In this document: piece by piece, positions 1 to 8,064 of the stretch
How the letters are laid out: the number at the start of each line of letters is the position of its first letter
Position numbering within the stretch: position 1 is the first letter of the stretch
Source: Belnapia rosea
GTDB taxonomy: Bacteria; Pseudomonadota; Alphaproteobacteria; Acetobacterales; Acetobacteraceae
Length of the DNA: 64,000 bases
NCBI RefSeq assembly: GCF_900101615.1
Contig: NZ_FMZX01000001.1
Span: forward strand, 558,001 to 622,000
Reading direction: 5' to 3'
The notes under the pieces: generated by a model
The model's input: only the letters and a program-made list of their open reading frames with translations
Told to the model about the DNA's origin: nothing
Database searches by the model: none
Translations under genes and position numbers: made by a program

Positions 1-3000
1 GCGCAGCAGGGCCACGAAGCCGAGAAAGCGAGGCTCCGGCAGCAACTCGGTGCCGAGCTGGACCGCTTGCGGCAGCAGGCCGAAGCCGGTGCCCGGAGCA
101 CATCCGAGATGGCCGCAGCCGTCAGCGAGGCCCGGGCGCGAGCGGACGAGGCGGTGCTGCAGCGGGAGGCACTGCTGAGTTCCACCTCCTGGAAGGCGAC
201 ACAGCCCATACGACGCTTGGCGGAGGCCCTGCCGCACTCCGCGCGATGGCATGGGCGCCGCGCCCTCAAGGCGGCCTGGTGGCTTGCAACCCCCTGGAAG
301 CTGGGTCGCCGCCTCAAGTATATCCGCGCCCGCAACCAGCTTGCCGTGTCGCCGACGATCGTGGTGCCGCTTCCGGCTGCGCCCAGGGCTGCCGCGAACC
401 TCTCGGTACAGGAGGGCGATGCCTATGGACGCTGGATCGAGGCATTCGAAGGCGCAGCCCTTGTTCCATCCGGGACTCCTACCGCAGTCCGGAACTCCGG
501 CGAGCCGCGCTTCAGCTTCCTCCTGCCTCATGGCGGTGACCCCGCTCGCCTTGAGGCGACTTTGGAATCCGTGAGGCGTCAGGTCGAGACGGATTGGGAG
601 GTGCTGGTTGCCGTGCCGGACGATGGTATGGCCCGACTACCTGCTGGAATGAGCAGCGATGGACGCGTCAGGGCGGTTTCGTGCCGACCGCAGGCTGACC
701 GCGGAGGCATCCTCGCCTCACTGCTCGCCACCGTCCGTGGAGACTGGATCGCGGTCCTGGATGCTGGGGATGTTCTCGCGGATGGCGCGCTGAGCGAGGT
801 CACGAGCCTTGTGGCACGCTGCCCGGAGTTGGCGCTGCTCTACGCCGACGAGGATGAGCTCCTGCCCAACGGGAGACGGGCCTCACCGCAGTTCAAGCCG
901 TCATGGTCGCCGGAGCTTCTGCAGGCCTATAACTACTTCGGCCGGCTGACGCTGCTGTCCCGGGAGCTGGCGGTCCAGGCCGGTGGCTTCCTCGAGGGAC
1001 AAGCTGCTGGTGCCGAGTGGGGCCTCAACCTCCGTGCTGCCGACCTGGCCGAACAAATGGGGATGCGGGTTGAGCGCCTCACGCGCGTGCTCTGCCACCG
1101 CCCGCAGGGCGGTGACCGGGAACGCCCCGCCCCCGGCAGCGAGGCTGCATCCCAGCACCGTGCGGCCCTGCGTGCCTTCTGGGAGGGGCGTGGCATCGCC
1201 GGCGTGCGCGTCGAGACGCAACCCGACGGGACGCAGCGGTCCCGCTGGGAGGTCGAGAACCCGCCGCTGGTATCCGTGATCATCCCGAACCGGAACAGCC
1301 CGGACCTCCTGCGGCGCTGCATTGAGGGCGTGCTGGACAGCACGAACTACCGGCAGGTCGAGATCGTCATCGTCGAGAACAACTCGGATGATGCTCGGAC
1401 CTGGGCGCTTTACGAAGAGCTGGAGCACCGCGGCAATATCCGCGTGCTGCACGCGAACGGGCCGTTCAACTATTCCGCCGCTTGCAACCGTGGCGCTGCT
1501 GTTGCCCGTGGCAGCGTGCTGCTCTTCCTGAACAACGACATCGAGGTCGTTGACCCCGACTGGCTGGGTGAGTTGGTGCGCGTCGTCATGCTGCCCGGCG
1601 TCGGCATTGCCGGCACGCGCCTCCGCTATCCCACCGGAGAGCTCCAGCATGCCGGTGTCGCCATCGGCATCCACCTCTACGGCCTGATGTACCACCGTGC
1701 CGCGGAGGAGGAGTGGGGCGTCCTCGGCTCGCCAGGGCATACGCGCAACTGGCTTGCGGTCATGGGCGCCTGCCAGATGGTGCGCCGGGAGGTGTACGAC
1801 CTTGTCGGCGGCTTCGATGAAGCCTACCGCATCGCCAATAGCGATGTCGCCCTTGCGCTACGGGCCCACAGGGCCGGCTGGCGGACCGCCTATACGCCCT
1901 TCGCCACGCTGGTCCACCATGAAGGCATGTCGCGCGGCCGCACCAACCCGGCCGAGGACATGGCGCGCGCGGCCCATGAGGTGCTGCGCCTCGGCCTGAT
2001 CGAGGACCCCTACCTCCATCCGGGGCTCAGCCCCTACAACCCAGTCCCTCATCTGCGGGCGCCCGGGGAGCCGAGCCTGCGTGAGAACCTGCAGCGTGAC
2101 GCCGCAGCGCATCTGGCTTCGCAACCCCTGCCGGAGCCGCCGCTCGACCTCGACGATGACGCACAGGTCTGCGCAGCCGCGGGTCTGCCCCGCGACGCCA
2201 TCCTCTGGCCGCCGCAGCCGGCGCATTCGGTGCATGATTGCTGGTCGGCGGCACGCCTCATCCTGGATCTGCTGCGCGGCCGCCGGGATCTGCGGATGCG
2301 CTTCCCGCGCGCGCTCTCCGAGGGAGCGGACGGAGCCTTCGCCCGCTGGCTCCGCACCGAAGGCGGGGATGCGCTGGGCCTCTCACCAGAGCGTCGTGGG
2401 CACCTTCATGCTGCCTTCGCGCAGGAGCCATCGGCGCGGGTCATGCAGGCCTATATGTGGCGGGACGATATCCGCACGATCTTTCCGCTCGGCCTGTTGC
2501 CCTCCGGACGGCGGGGCCTGGCCTCCTGGCTACTGTCTCATGGCACCGAAGCGAAGCTGCGCCATGAGGAGATCTGGTGGTTCCTCCTTCGGACCGCCGA
2601 GGACCCGAGCGGGGCGCTCATCCGTACCTATCGCTTCACCCCAGGCTGGCAGCAGGCGCATCCAGCCGGGCTGACCGTATTTGGCCGCGAGCGCTTCGCA
2701 GCCTGGCTCTCGGAGCGTCACGGCATCCCGCCGGACACGGTCTGGCTGCGGCCGGAGAACTGGCGCACGGGCCTGACGCCCGCCGAGGAGATCCGGCTGG
2801 CCTATGCGGCAAGCCCATCCTGGCGGGAAGCCCATCCGAATGCCTTCGACACCGAGCAGGGCGCCCATGGCCTGCTGCACTGGCTCGCCTCATCGGCGGG
2901 CCTGTCGGACGATCTCGCCCGTTGGTGTGCGGCGAGGCTGGACGATGGCACGCCGGCGGCCTTGGCTCGGCCGGGCGCGAATGTCCTCGCTCATTTCTGC

Positions 3001-4107
3001 TACCCGTCCGGCCTGCGCGTCTCGGCCGAGGCCATGTCGGACGCCATCGAGGAGCAGGGCGGCCTGGTGTCCCGCCGTGATGTCCGCACCGACCCCGGCG
3101 ACGATCCACACCATGCCGAGTTCGGTGGGTTGGAGGTGCATGACGTCACGATCATCCACACCCAGCCGGAGCCCTTCTTCTCTGTTGCCTATGCGCGGGC
3201 CGACCTGGCCGAGCGTATGCCGAGGACCTACCGCATCGGCTACTGGTACTGGGAGTTCGACAGCGTGCCCGAGTACTGGGCCGAGACGGCGCGCATGGTG
3301 GATGAAGTCTGGGCTGCCACCGAATTCGTGGCCAAGGGCCTGCGCGAGAAGCTCGAGATACCCGTCCGCACCCTGTTCCCGGGTGTGCGCGTCGGGACCT
3401 TCACGCCGAGGCCGCTCAGCGCCTTCGGCCTGCGCGGGCGAGAGGAGGGGCGTTTCACCTTCCTCTTCTCCTTCCACATGGGCAGCGTCATGGAGCGCAA
3501 GAACCCCCTGGGGCTGATCCGCGCCTTCCGGCAGGCCTTCGACCCGGCGGAGCCCGTGGACCTCATCCTGAAGACCACCTCCTTCGGCCGGTTCGACGAC
3601 CAGGTGCAGGAGCTTCACGCCGCGGCGGCGGGGGCGAACGTCACCGTCCTGGACCGGGTCATGACCCCCGACGAGATCCTGTCCCTGATGGAGGCGAGCG
3701 ATGCCTATGTGTCCCTCCACCGAAGCGAGGGGCTGGGCCTGACGATGGCCGAGGCCATGTTGCTCGGGAAGCCCGTCATCGCCACCCGCTATTCCGGGAA
3801 CCTGGACTTCATGGATGACGGGAACAGCCTCCTGGTGGATTGCGACATCGTCACCCTCGGCCGCGAGATCCCGCCCTATGATGCATCCTCGCGCTGGGCG
3901 GAGCCTTCGGTGGACCATGCCGCCCGGCTGATGCGGCGGCTCTATGACGACCCGGCCTATGCCGCTTCCCTCGGGGCCCGGGCCAAGGCCGATGCGGAGA
4001 ACCGCCTCTCCCTGGCCTCGGCCGGGCAACGCTTCCACGCCCGGCTTGCCGAGATCAAGGCGGCCATGCGGGGCCGGCCGGGAGGAGGCCAGGGCCGGGC
4101 GCGCTGA
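1..4107 (+). CDS. Large multidomain glycosyltransferase (GT2-GT2-GT4), 5' end outside window
   Basis: The reading frame is open from the first base, so the gene begins upstream. The visible N-terminus is a Gln/Glu/Arg-rich coiled coil. Then come a GT2-like region (FSFLLPHGG, later a degenerate DxD-type DAGD), a second, better conserved GT2 domain (PLVSVIIPNRNSPDLLRRC, VEIVIVENNS, FLNNDIEVVDPDW), a long helical linker, and a C-terminal GT4/GT1-type domain with FPGVRVGTF, KNPLGLIRAFR and the donor-site signature HRSEGLGLTMAEAMLLGKP. Such proteins assemble cell-surface polysaccharide or glycosylate appendages using nucleotide sugars; the acceptor cannot be read from sequence. The first GT2 copy looks weaker and may be non-catalytic. 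A coiled coil before tandem GT domains is common in O-antigen-type polymer enzymes. It ends in TGA before a short GC-rich spacer and then the AT-rich islet. Confidence 0.85.
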   Translation, partial: AQQGHEAEKARLRQQLGAELDRLRQQAEAGARSTSEMAAAVSEARARADEAVLQREALLSSTSWKATQPIRRLAEALPHSARWHGRRALKAAWWLATPWKLGRRLKYIRARNQLAVSPTIVVPLPAAPRAAANLSVQEGDAYGRWIEAFEGAALVPSGTPTAVRNSGEPRFSFLLPHGGDPARLEATLESVRRQVETDWEVLVAVPDDGMARLPAGMSSDGRVRAVSCRPQADRGGILASLLATVRGDWIAVLDAGDVLADGALSEVTSLVARCPELALLYADEDELLPNGRRASPQFKPSWSPELLQAYNYFGRLTLLSRELAVQAGGFLEGQAAGAEWGLNLRAADLAEQMGMRVERLTRVLCHRPQGGDRERPAPGSEAASQHRAALRAFWEGRGIAGVRVETQPDGTQRSRWEVENPPLVSVIIPNRNSPDLLRRCIEGVLDSTNYRQVEIVIVENNSDDARTWALYEELEHRGNIRVLHANGPFNYSAACNRGAAVARGSVLLFLNNDIEVVDPDWLGELVRVVMLPGVGIAGTRLRYPTGELQHAGVAIGIHLYGLMYHRAAEEEWGVLGSPGHTRNWLAVMGACQMVRREVYDLVGGFDEAYRIANSDVALALRAHRAGWRTAYTPFATLVHHEGMSRGRTNPAEDMARAAHEVLRLGLIEDPYLHPGLSPYNPVPHLRAPGEPSLRENLQRDAAAHLASQPLPEPPLDLDDDAQVCAAAGLPRDAILWPPQPAHSVHDCWSAARLILDLLRGRRDLRMRFPRALSEGADGAFARWLRTEGGDALGLSPERRGHLHAAFAQEPSARVMQAYMWRDDIRTIFPLGLLPSGRRGLASWLLSHGTEAKLRHEEIWWFLLRTAEDPSGALIRTYRFTPGWQQAHPAGLTVFGRERFAAWLSERHGIPPDTVWLRPENWRTGLTPAEEIRLAYAASPSWREAHPNAFDTEQGAHGLLHWLASSAGLSDDLARWCAARLDDGTPAALARPGANVLAHFCYPSGLRVSAEAMSDAIEEQGGLVSRRDVRTDPGDDPHHAEFGGLEVHDVTIIHTQPEPFFSVAYARADLAERMPRTYRIGYWYWEFDSVPEYWAETARMVDEVWAATEFVAKGLREKLEIPVRTLFPGVRVGTFTPRPLSAFGLRGREEGRFTFLFSFHMGSVMERKNPLGLIRAFRQAFDPAEPVDLILKTTSFGRFDDQVQELHAAAAGANVTVLDRVMTPDEILSLMEASDAYVSLHRSEGLGLTMAEAMLLGKPVIATRYSGNLDFMDDGNSLLVDCDIVTLGREIPPYDASSRWAEPSVDHAARLMRRLYDDPAYAASLGARAKADAENRLSLASAGQRFHARLAEIKAAMRGRPGGGQGRAR

Positions 4108-4369
4108 TCATCGGCGAAGCGGCCGGGGACGGGGCCGCGGCCGCGGCGATGATGGCCGGGGCGGGGGCGGCGCTGGTGAGCCACGGCGCTGGCGCATCTC
4201 TTTGCCATCCCGGCTGAGACGGGGGGGAGGCGATCGGGCAGCATGCGCCGCGGGGGATGGTGGTGTTCGGAGGCAAGATGTAAACTCGGATAAATTTTTG
4301 GTTCAATCAGCGGCAACCTATATCTTCGAGAAAGATGGCGACGGTTAATCTGTAAAAGAGGTGCCGGAC
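4108..4369. other. Spacer and left junction of AT-rich islet
   Basis: The first roughly 150 bases are as GC-rich as the preceding gene and carry no convincing gene; a short Ala/Gly-rich open frame runs to a stop near 4218 and may be a remnant. From about 4270 the composition changes sharply to AT-rich, marking the left edge of the islet. A weak promoter-like pair (TTGGTT at 4298-4303, TATATC at 4319-4324, 15-base spacer) lies in front of the DUF262 gene. No integrase, tRNA or obvious direct-repeat attachment site is visible. Confidence 0.4.
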
Positions 4370-5413
4370 ATGCTACGCAAAACCAACTATCAGACATTAT
4401 CTTGGCTAAATGATCTTTATAAAAGAGGGCTGCTTGATTTAGATCCACCATATCAAAGACGCAGCGTCTGGAATCAGCAATATAAAGATTTTTTTGTGGA
4501 CACAGTTCTTAATAATTATCCATGCCCAGCGATATTTCTCTACGAACAAATATCTTTGGAAGGTATCGCTAGTTATAAGGTTGTAGATGGTAAGCAGAGA
4601 CTCTTAACTCTATTTGAATTTTGTAACAACGAGTTCCCTGTTTATCAAGATGCAAGCCTCAGTTCCGCTCGCGAGAAAAACTTCTCTGAACTTGATGACG
4701 AACTAAAACTTAGAACATGGCGCTATCAATTTGCCGTGGAGTTTATTCCAGCCGAAGATGAGAGATTGATTACGGAGATTTTTAATCGAATTAACCGTAA
4801 CGTCGCGCGTTTGTCCCGACAGGAACTGAGGCATGCTCGCTTTGGCGGATCTTTTATGAACTCGGTTGAGGCGCTTAGCGAGTGGACCGTAAAAGAGTTG
4901 CCGCCTAATTTTCCGAATATTGCCCAGCAGTCACGCAAACAAATGCGTGATAGCGAATTCGTTGGAACGCTGCTTTTGTATATCGAGGACGGTCCGCGTT
5001 CGTTTTCACAAGACCAACTTGATGAAGCATATAGCCTTCGTGATCTCGAATGGCCTTCAGAGACGGAAACAACTGAACGGTTTAAGGAAATCATATCTTA
5101 CTTGGCAACTCTAACACGTGTAGATACGAGCGGATCATTAGTCAGGAGCCGCATTAGAAATCAAGCGGATTTCTATGCTCTGTTCGGGGCCTTGCATCAG
5201 CTTGAAAAAGAGTCATGGCCTGATCCTGCATCGGCGCGTGAGCGTTTGCTGGCATTTGCCGAGTTGGTAGACGATGACTCGCGCCGCTCGCGATCAATCG
5301 AGGCGGAGGCTTACTACGCCGCCGCTCGATCCGCATCCAATGATCCAGGCGCACGTCTGTCTCGCATTGGAGCACTGCAAAAGGTAATTCTAGGGCAGTT
5401 CGCGGTACCTTAA
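4370..5413 (+). CDS. DUF262 domain protein (GmrSD-N/ParB-like fold)
   Basis: About 347 residues. It shows DUF262 hallmarks: PPYQRRSVW at residues 26-34, the DGKQR motif at 73-77 (family DGxQR), and FNRINRNVARLSRQELRHA in the middle. DUF262 is the nucleotide-binding/DNase-linked N-terminal domain of GmrS-type type IV restriction enzymes and of several anti-phage proteins. No C-terminal HNH (DUF1524) domain is seen, so this is a stand-alone DUF262 protein. An in-frame GTG lies at 4361, but the ATG at 4370 has AAAGAGG at 4355-4361 correctly spaced upstream, so ATG is preferred. Its stop is 2 bp before the RelA/SpoT gene, implying co-translation. Composition is much more AT-rich than the flanks. 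A defence or regulatory role is inferred from family and context. Confidence 0.8.
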   Translation: MLRKTNYQTLSWLNDLYKRGLLDLDPPYQRRSVWNQQYKDFFVDTVLNNYPCPAIFLYEQISLEGIASYKVVDGKQRLLTLFEFCNNEFPVYQDASLSSAREKNFSELDDELKLRTWRYQFAVEFIPAEDERLITEIFNRINRNVARLSRQELRHARFGGSFMNSVEALSEWTVKELPPNFPNIAQQSRKQMRDSEFVGTLLLYIEDGPRSFSQDQLDEAYSLRDLEWPSETETTERFKEIISYLATLTRVDTSGSLVRSRIRNQADFYALFGALHQLEKESWPDPASARERLLAFAELVDDDSRRSRSIEAEAYYAAARSASNDPGARLSRIGALQKVILGQFAVP

Positions 5414-5415
5414 AA

Positions 5416-6414
5416 ATGATTGTTCCCAGCGCGCTCATAACGCACTTCTCCGACATCGAGAGATCTCTCAAGTTTGTTCATGACCGTGCTCGGGCGACAC
5501 TCTCGACATTTTCCGACGCAAAAAATTTCCCCTTTACGGGTAGGGTAAAAACAATCGAGTCAACAGCTGAAAAAATTGAGACCGGGAGATACTCGAAATT
5601 TGCCGACCTGGACGACTTAGTAGCATTCACGATTATCGTTCCAAGCAGCAAGCATGAGGATGAAGTTAGGGATTTTTTGAAAGGAAAATTTGATTTAGTA
5701 CGAGAAAAGCTGAGAAACGAATCTGAGAAATCTCCCGACGTTTTCCGGTTCGACTCACCCAGGTTGTATTGCCGTTTAAAGCCCAGCCCCGATGCAGTAA
5801 TAGCTAACCCGGATTCCAGCGTATTTAAGATAATTTTTGAAGTCCAGTTACGGACTGCGTTTGAACATGCTTGGTCCGTAGCAACTCACGATCAAGCATA
5901 TAAGACAAATAGAATCGATTGGAAGCGCTTGCGAGTTGCGGCACAACTAAAAGCTGTTATTGAGAATTTAGATTCTGTGGTAACGGCGTTCGACGCAGTT
6001 GCAGCTGCCACTGATTCAAGTCCATGGTCAAAGCTCGAAGAACAAATAAAAATTCAAGAAGCATTCGAAGGCTTCTTTGAGAATGGTGAACTTCCATCTG
6101 CGCTGTTTCCAAAAGACATGTCTAGATTTTGCAACAATATCGCTGATTTTGTTGCAAAAATAAGACCGAAAGTCCAGTTGTCGGTGTGCCTAGACAAATT
6201 TAAAGGAGCGTTGGAAAAGCGTGAACTTCATCCTATTCCTTCGAGTTTGTCATTGTTTCAGCTTTTTGTGGGCTACCTTATACAAAGTCGGACTATCCCC
6301 TACACGTTCAGCATCCCCTGTCATATAACGGAGGAAATGTTTGCACTATTTCCTGCTGTAAGAGAGGTTAAGCCAATCTTTTTATATGGCGAAACTTCGA
6401 AAGAAGTGCTGTAA
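5416..6414 (+). CDS. Stand-alone RelA/SpoT-fold nucleotidyltransferase (small alarmone synthetase-like)
   Basis: A 332-residue protein. Residues 42-67 carry TGRVKTIESTAEKI and DLDDLV; residues 141-162 carry FEVQLRTAFEHAW and HDQAYK. These match the synthetase half of RelA/SpoT proteins: substrate-binding Arg/Lys of GRVK, the metal Asp, and the Glu of ExQxR. There is no HD hydrolase, TGS or ACT domain. The usual G-loop (GYxSxH) between these motifs is not recognisable; the equivalent stretch reads SPRLYCRLK (114-122). The product may therefore differ from ppGpp; in this superfamily toxic forms make ppApp or pyrophosphorylate tRNA. The C-terminal half (about 190-332) is not recognised. The gene follows the DUF262 gene by 2 bp with no separate strong ribosome site. 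Confidence 0.78.
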   Translation: MIVPSALITHFSDIERSLKFVHDRARATLSTFSDAKNFPFTGRVKTIESTAEKIETGRYSKFADLDDLVAFTIIVPSSKHEDEVRDFLKGKFDLVREKLRNESEKSPDVFRFDSPRLYCRLKPSPDAVIANPDSSVFKIIFEVQLRTAFEHAWSVATHDQAYKTNRIDWKRLRVAAQLKAVIENLDSVVTAFDAVAAATDSSPWSKLEEQIKIQEAFEGFFENGELPSALFPKDMSRFCNNIADFVAKIRPKVQLSVCLDKFKGALEKRELHPIPSSLSLFQLFVGYLIQSRTIPYTFSIPCHITEEMFALFPAVREVKPIFLYGETSKEVL

Positions 6415-6429
6415 GTGATATTTATCCAG

Positions 6430-6456
6430 TTTGTAACAAGCTAGCTAAGTTACAAA
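6430..6456. terminator. AT-rich hairpin between convergent genes
   Basis: TTTGTAAC (6430-6437) and GTTACAAA (6449-6456) form a perfect 8-bp stem. The loop itself contains the palindrome AGCTAGCT. It lies between the RelA/SpoT-fold gene and the convergent hydantoinase B gene, and the 3' arm lies in the last codons of hydantoinase B. It may be a bidirectional terminator or an islet-boundary signature. Confidence 0.45.
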
Positions 6457-8064
6457 TTCTGCTTTCACATCCCGCTCCACCGCCGCCGCATCCCGCTCCT
6501 CCGGCGGCCCATACCCGCCGCCCCCTGGCATCTCCACCACCAGCCGCCCGCCCGCCGGGATCACCTGGAACCCCTTGCCCTTCAGCACGGTCCCATCGGC
6601 CAGCGTCAGCCGCCCCGCCGCTCCGGGCAGCCCGCCCTCCCGCCCGCGCGCCGGGTAGTGCACCCGCTCGAAGGTGGCGAAGATGCCGAAGGGCGCGCCA
6701 TGCCGGTGCTCCACCTCCATCACCTGGCCGAGGCCGCCGCGCTGCCGCCCCGCGCCGCCGCTATCCGGCCGGTACTCCTTGGTCCAGATCACCACCGGCG
6801 CCACCGTCTCGGTGATCTCCACCGGCACGTTGCGGACGCCCGACGGGAAGGGGGTGGCCGACAGCCCGTCCTGCCGCGGCCGCGCCCCGGCCCCGCCGGA
6901 ATGGAAGGTCGTCACCATGAAGGGCGTGCTGGCCCGGCCCGCCTCCGCCGTCCCCGTCATCCCGTGCCCGGCGCCGAGCTTGAGGTTCCAGAGGTTGCTC
7001 GTCCCCTCCGCCGGCACCCGGCCGGGGATGCACTGGTGCAGCGCGCCATAGACCACGTCCGGCAGCATATGCCCGATGGTGGAGCGCGCATTCACCGCCG
7101 CCGGGTGCAGCGCGTTGACGATGCTCCCCTCCGGCGCCGTGACGCGGATGGCATCCAGCGTCCCCGCATTGTTGGGGATGCCGGCGCCGACGATGCATTT
7201 CACCCCGAAGGCCGTATAGGCCTCCGTATAGCAGAGCGGGCAGTTGATCCCGTAGGCGGAGGCGGGGGAGCTGCCGGCGAAATCCACTGCCACATGGTCG
7301 CCCGCGATGGTGACGCGCGCCCGCAGGTCGATCGGCGTGTCATAGCCATCGATCCGCATATGCCCGTCCCAGGCGCCCTGGGGCAGCGCGGCGATGGCCC
7401 GCTCCATCCCCGCGCGGGACCGCTCGATGATATGCGCGCCGAGCTCGTCGAGATCGGCGATGCCATGCTCCGCCATCATGGCGGAGAGCCGCCGCTCGCC
7501 GATCAGGTTGCAGGCGACGAGGGCATGGATGTCGCCCTCCACCTGCACGGCCTCGCGCACATTGGCCCGCACCACCCGCATCAGGCTCTCATCCCAGACG
7601 CCGCCACGTACCAGCGGCAGCAGCGGGATGAACAGCCCCTCATGATAGACCTGCCGCCCATCCGGCGACTGCCCGAGCCCGCCGATATCGACCACATGCG
7701 TGGTGCAGGAGAACAGCGCCACCAGCCGCCCCTGATGGAAGGCGGGCGAGGTGATGACGATGTCGTAGAGATGCCCGGTGCCCTTCCACGGGTCGTTGGT
7801 GATGAAGTGGTCGCCCGGCTTCATCGTCTCGACGGGGAATTCGCGGAGGAAATGGACGACGCTGCGCGCCATGGAGTTCACATGGCCCGGCGTGCCGGTC
7901 ACCGCCTGGGCGAGCATCCGCCCCTCGAGGTCGAAGACGCCGGCGGAGATGTCGCCCGCCTCCCGTGCGCTGGTGGAGAAGGCGGTGCGCACCAGGGCCC
8001 GGGCCTGCTCCTCGACGACGGAGAGCAGCCGGTTCCACATCACCTGCAGGCGGATATCCTTCAT
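6445..8064 (-). CDS. hyuB: Hydantoinase B / oxoprolinase beta-type subunit
   Basis: A 539-residue HyuB-family protein, the partner of HyuA in ATP-dependent ring opening or carboxylation of hydantoins, 5-oxoproline or ketones. Family features include VFDLEGRMLAQ, the segment ITNDPWKGTGHLYDI, TTHVVDIGG (other copies here read CHHTDVGG and CHHIDVGG) and the C-terminal PGGGGYGPPEERD. The loss of the first His of the HH pair in the metal-binding-like segment is worth noting. Its ATG overlaps the stop of hyuA by 4 bp. It is the last gene of a leftward tctC-hyuA-hyuB operon. The substrate cannot be assigned. Confidence 0.88.
   Translation of the reverse strand: MKDIRLQVMWNRLLSVVEEQARALVRTAFSTSAREAGDISAGVFDLEGRMLAQAVTGTPGHVNSMARSVVHFLREFPVETMKPGDHFITNDPWKGTGHLYDIVITSPAFHQGRLVALFSCTTHVVDIGGLGQSPDGRQVYHEGLFIPLLPLVRGGVWDESLMRVVRANVREAVQVEGDIHALVACNLIGERRLSAMMAEHGIADLDELGAHIIERSRAGMERAIAALPQGAWDGHMRIDGYDTPIDLRARVTIAGDHVAVDFAGSSPASAYGINCPLCYTEAYTAFGVKCIVGAGIPNNAGTLDAIRVTAPEGSIVNALHPAAVNARSTIGHMLPDVVYGALHQCIPGRVPAEGTSNLWNLKLGAGHGMTGTAEAGRASTPFMVTTFHSGGAGARPRQDGLSATPFPSGVRNVPVEITETVAPVVIWTKEYRPDSGGAGRQRGGLGQVMEVEHRHGAPFGIFATFERVHYPARGREGGLPGAAGRLTLADGTVLKGKGFQVIPAGGRLVVEMPGGGGYGPPEERDAAAVERDVKAEFVT

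Larger units (their letters stand above)
4270..6456. other. AT-rich genomic islet with a two-gene cassette
   Basis: This stretch is visibly AT-rich (A/T runs; codons such as AAA, ATA and TTT common) inside an otherwise very GC-rich window. It holds exactly two co-directional genes, DUF262 and RelA/SpoT-fold. Its right edge coincides with an AT-rich inverted repeat that overlaps the last codons of the convergent hydantoinase B gene. The compositional break at both edges indicates horizontal acquisition. No mobility gene accompanies it, as is typical of small defence or toxin-antitoxin cassettes carried between housekeeping operons. Confidence 0.75.

Noticed and set aside
4108-4260. Possible gene remnant between the glycosyltransferase and the islet
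   Set aside because: Only a short Ala/Gly-rich open frame with no motif; not enough to call a pseudogene.
4361-4369. GTG at 4361 as the DUF262 start
   Set aside because: The G of the GTG belongs to the AAAGAGG ribosome site that is correctly spaced for the ATG at 4370.
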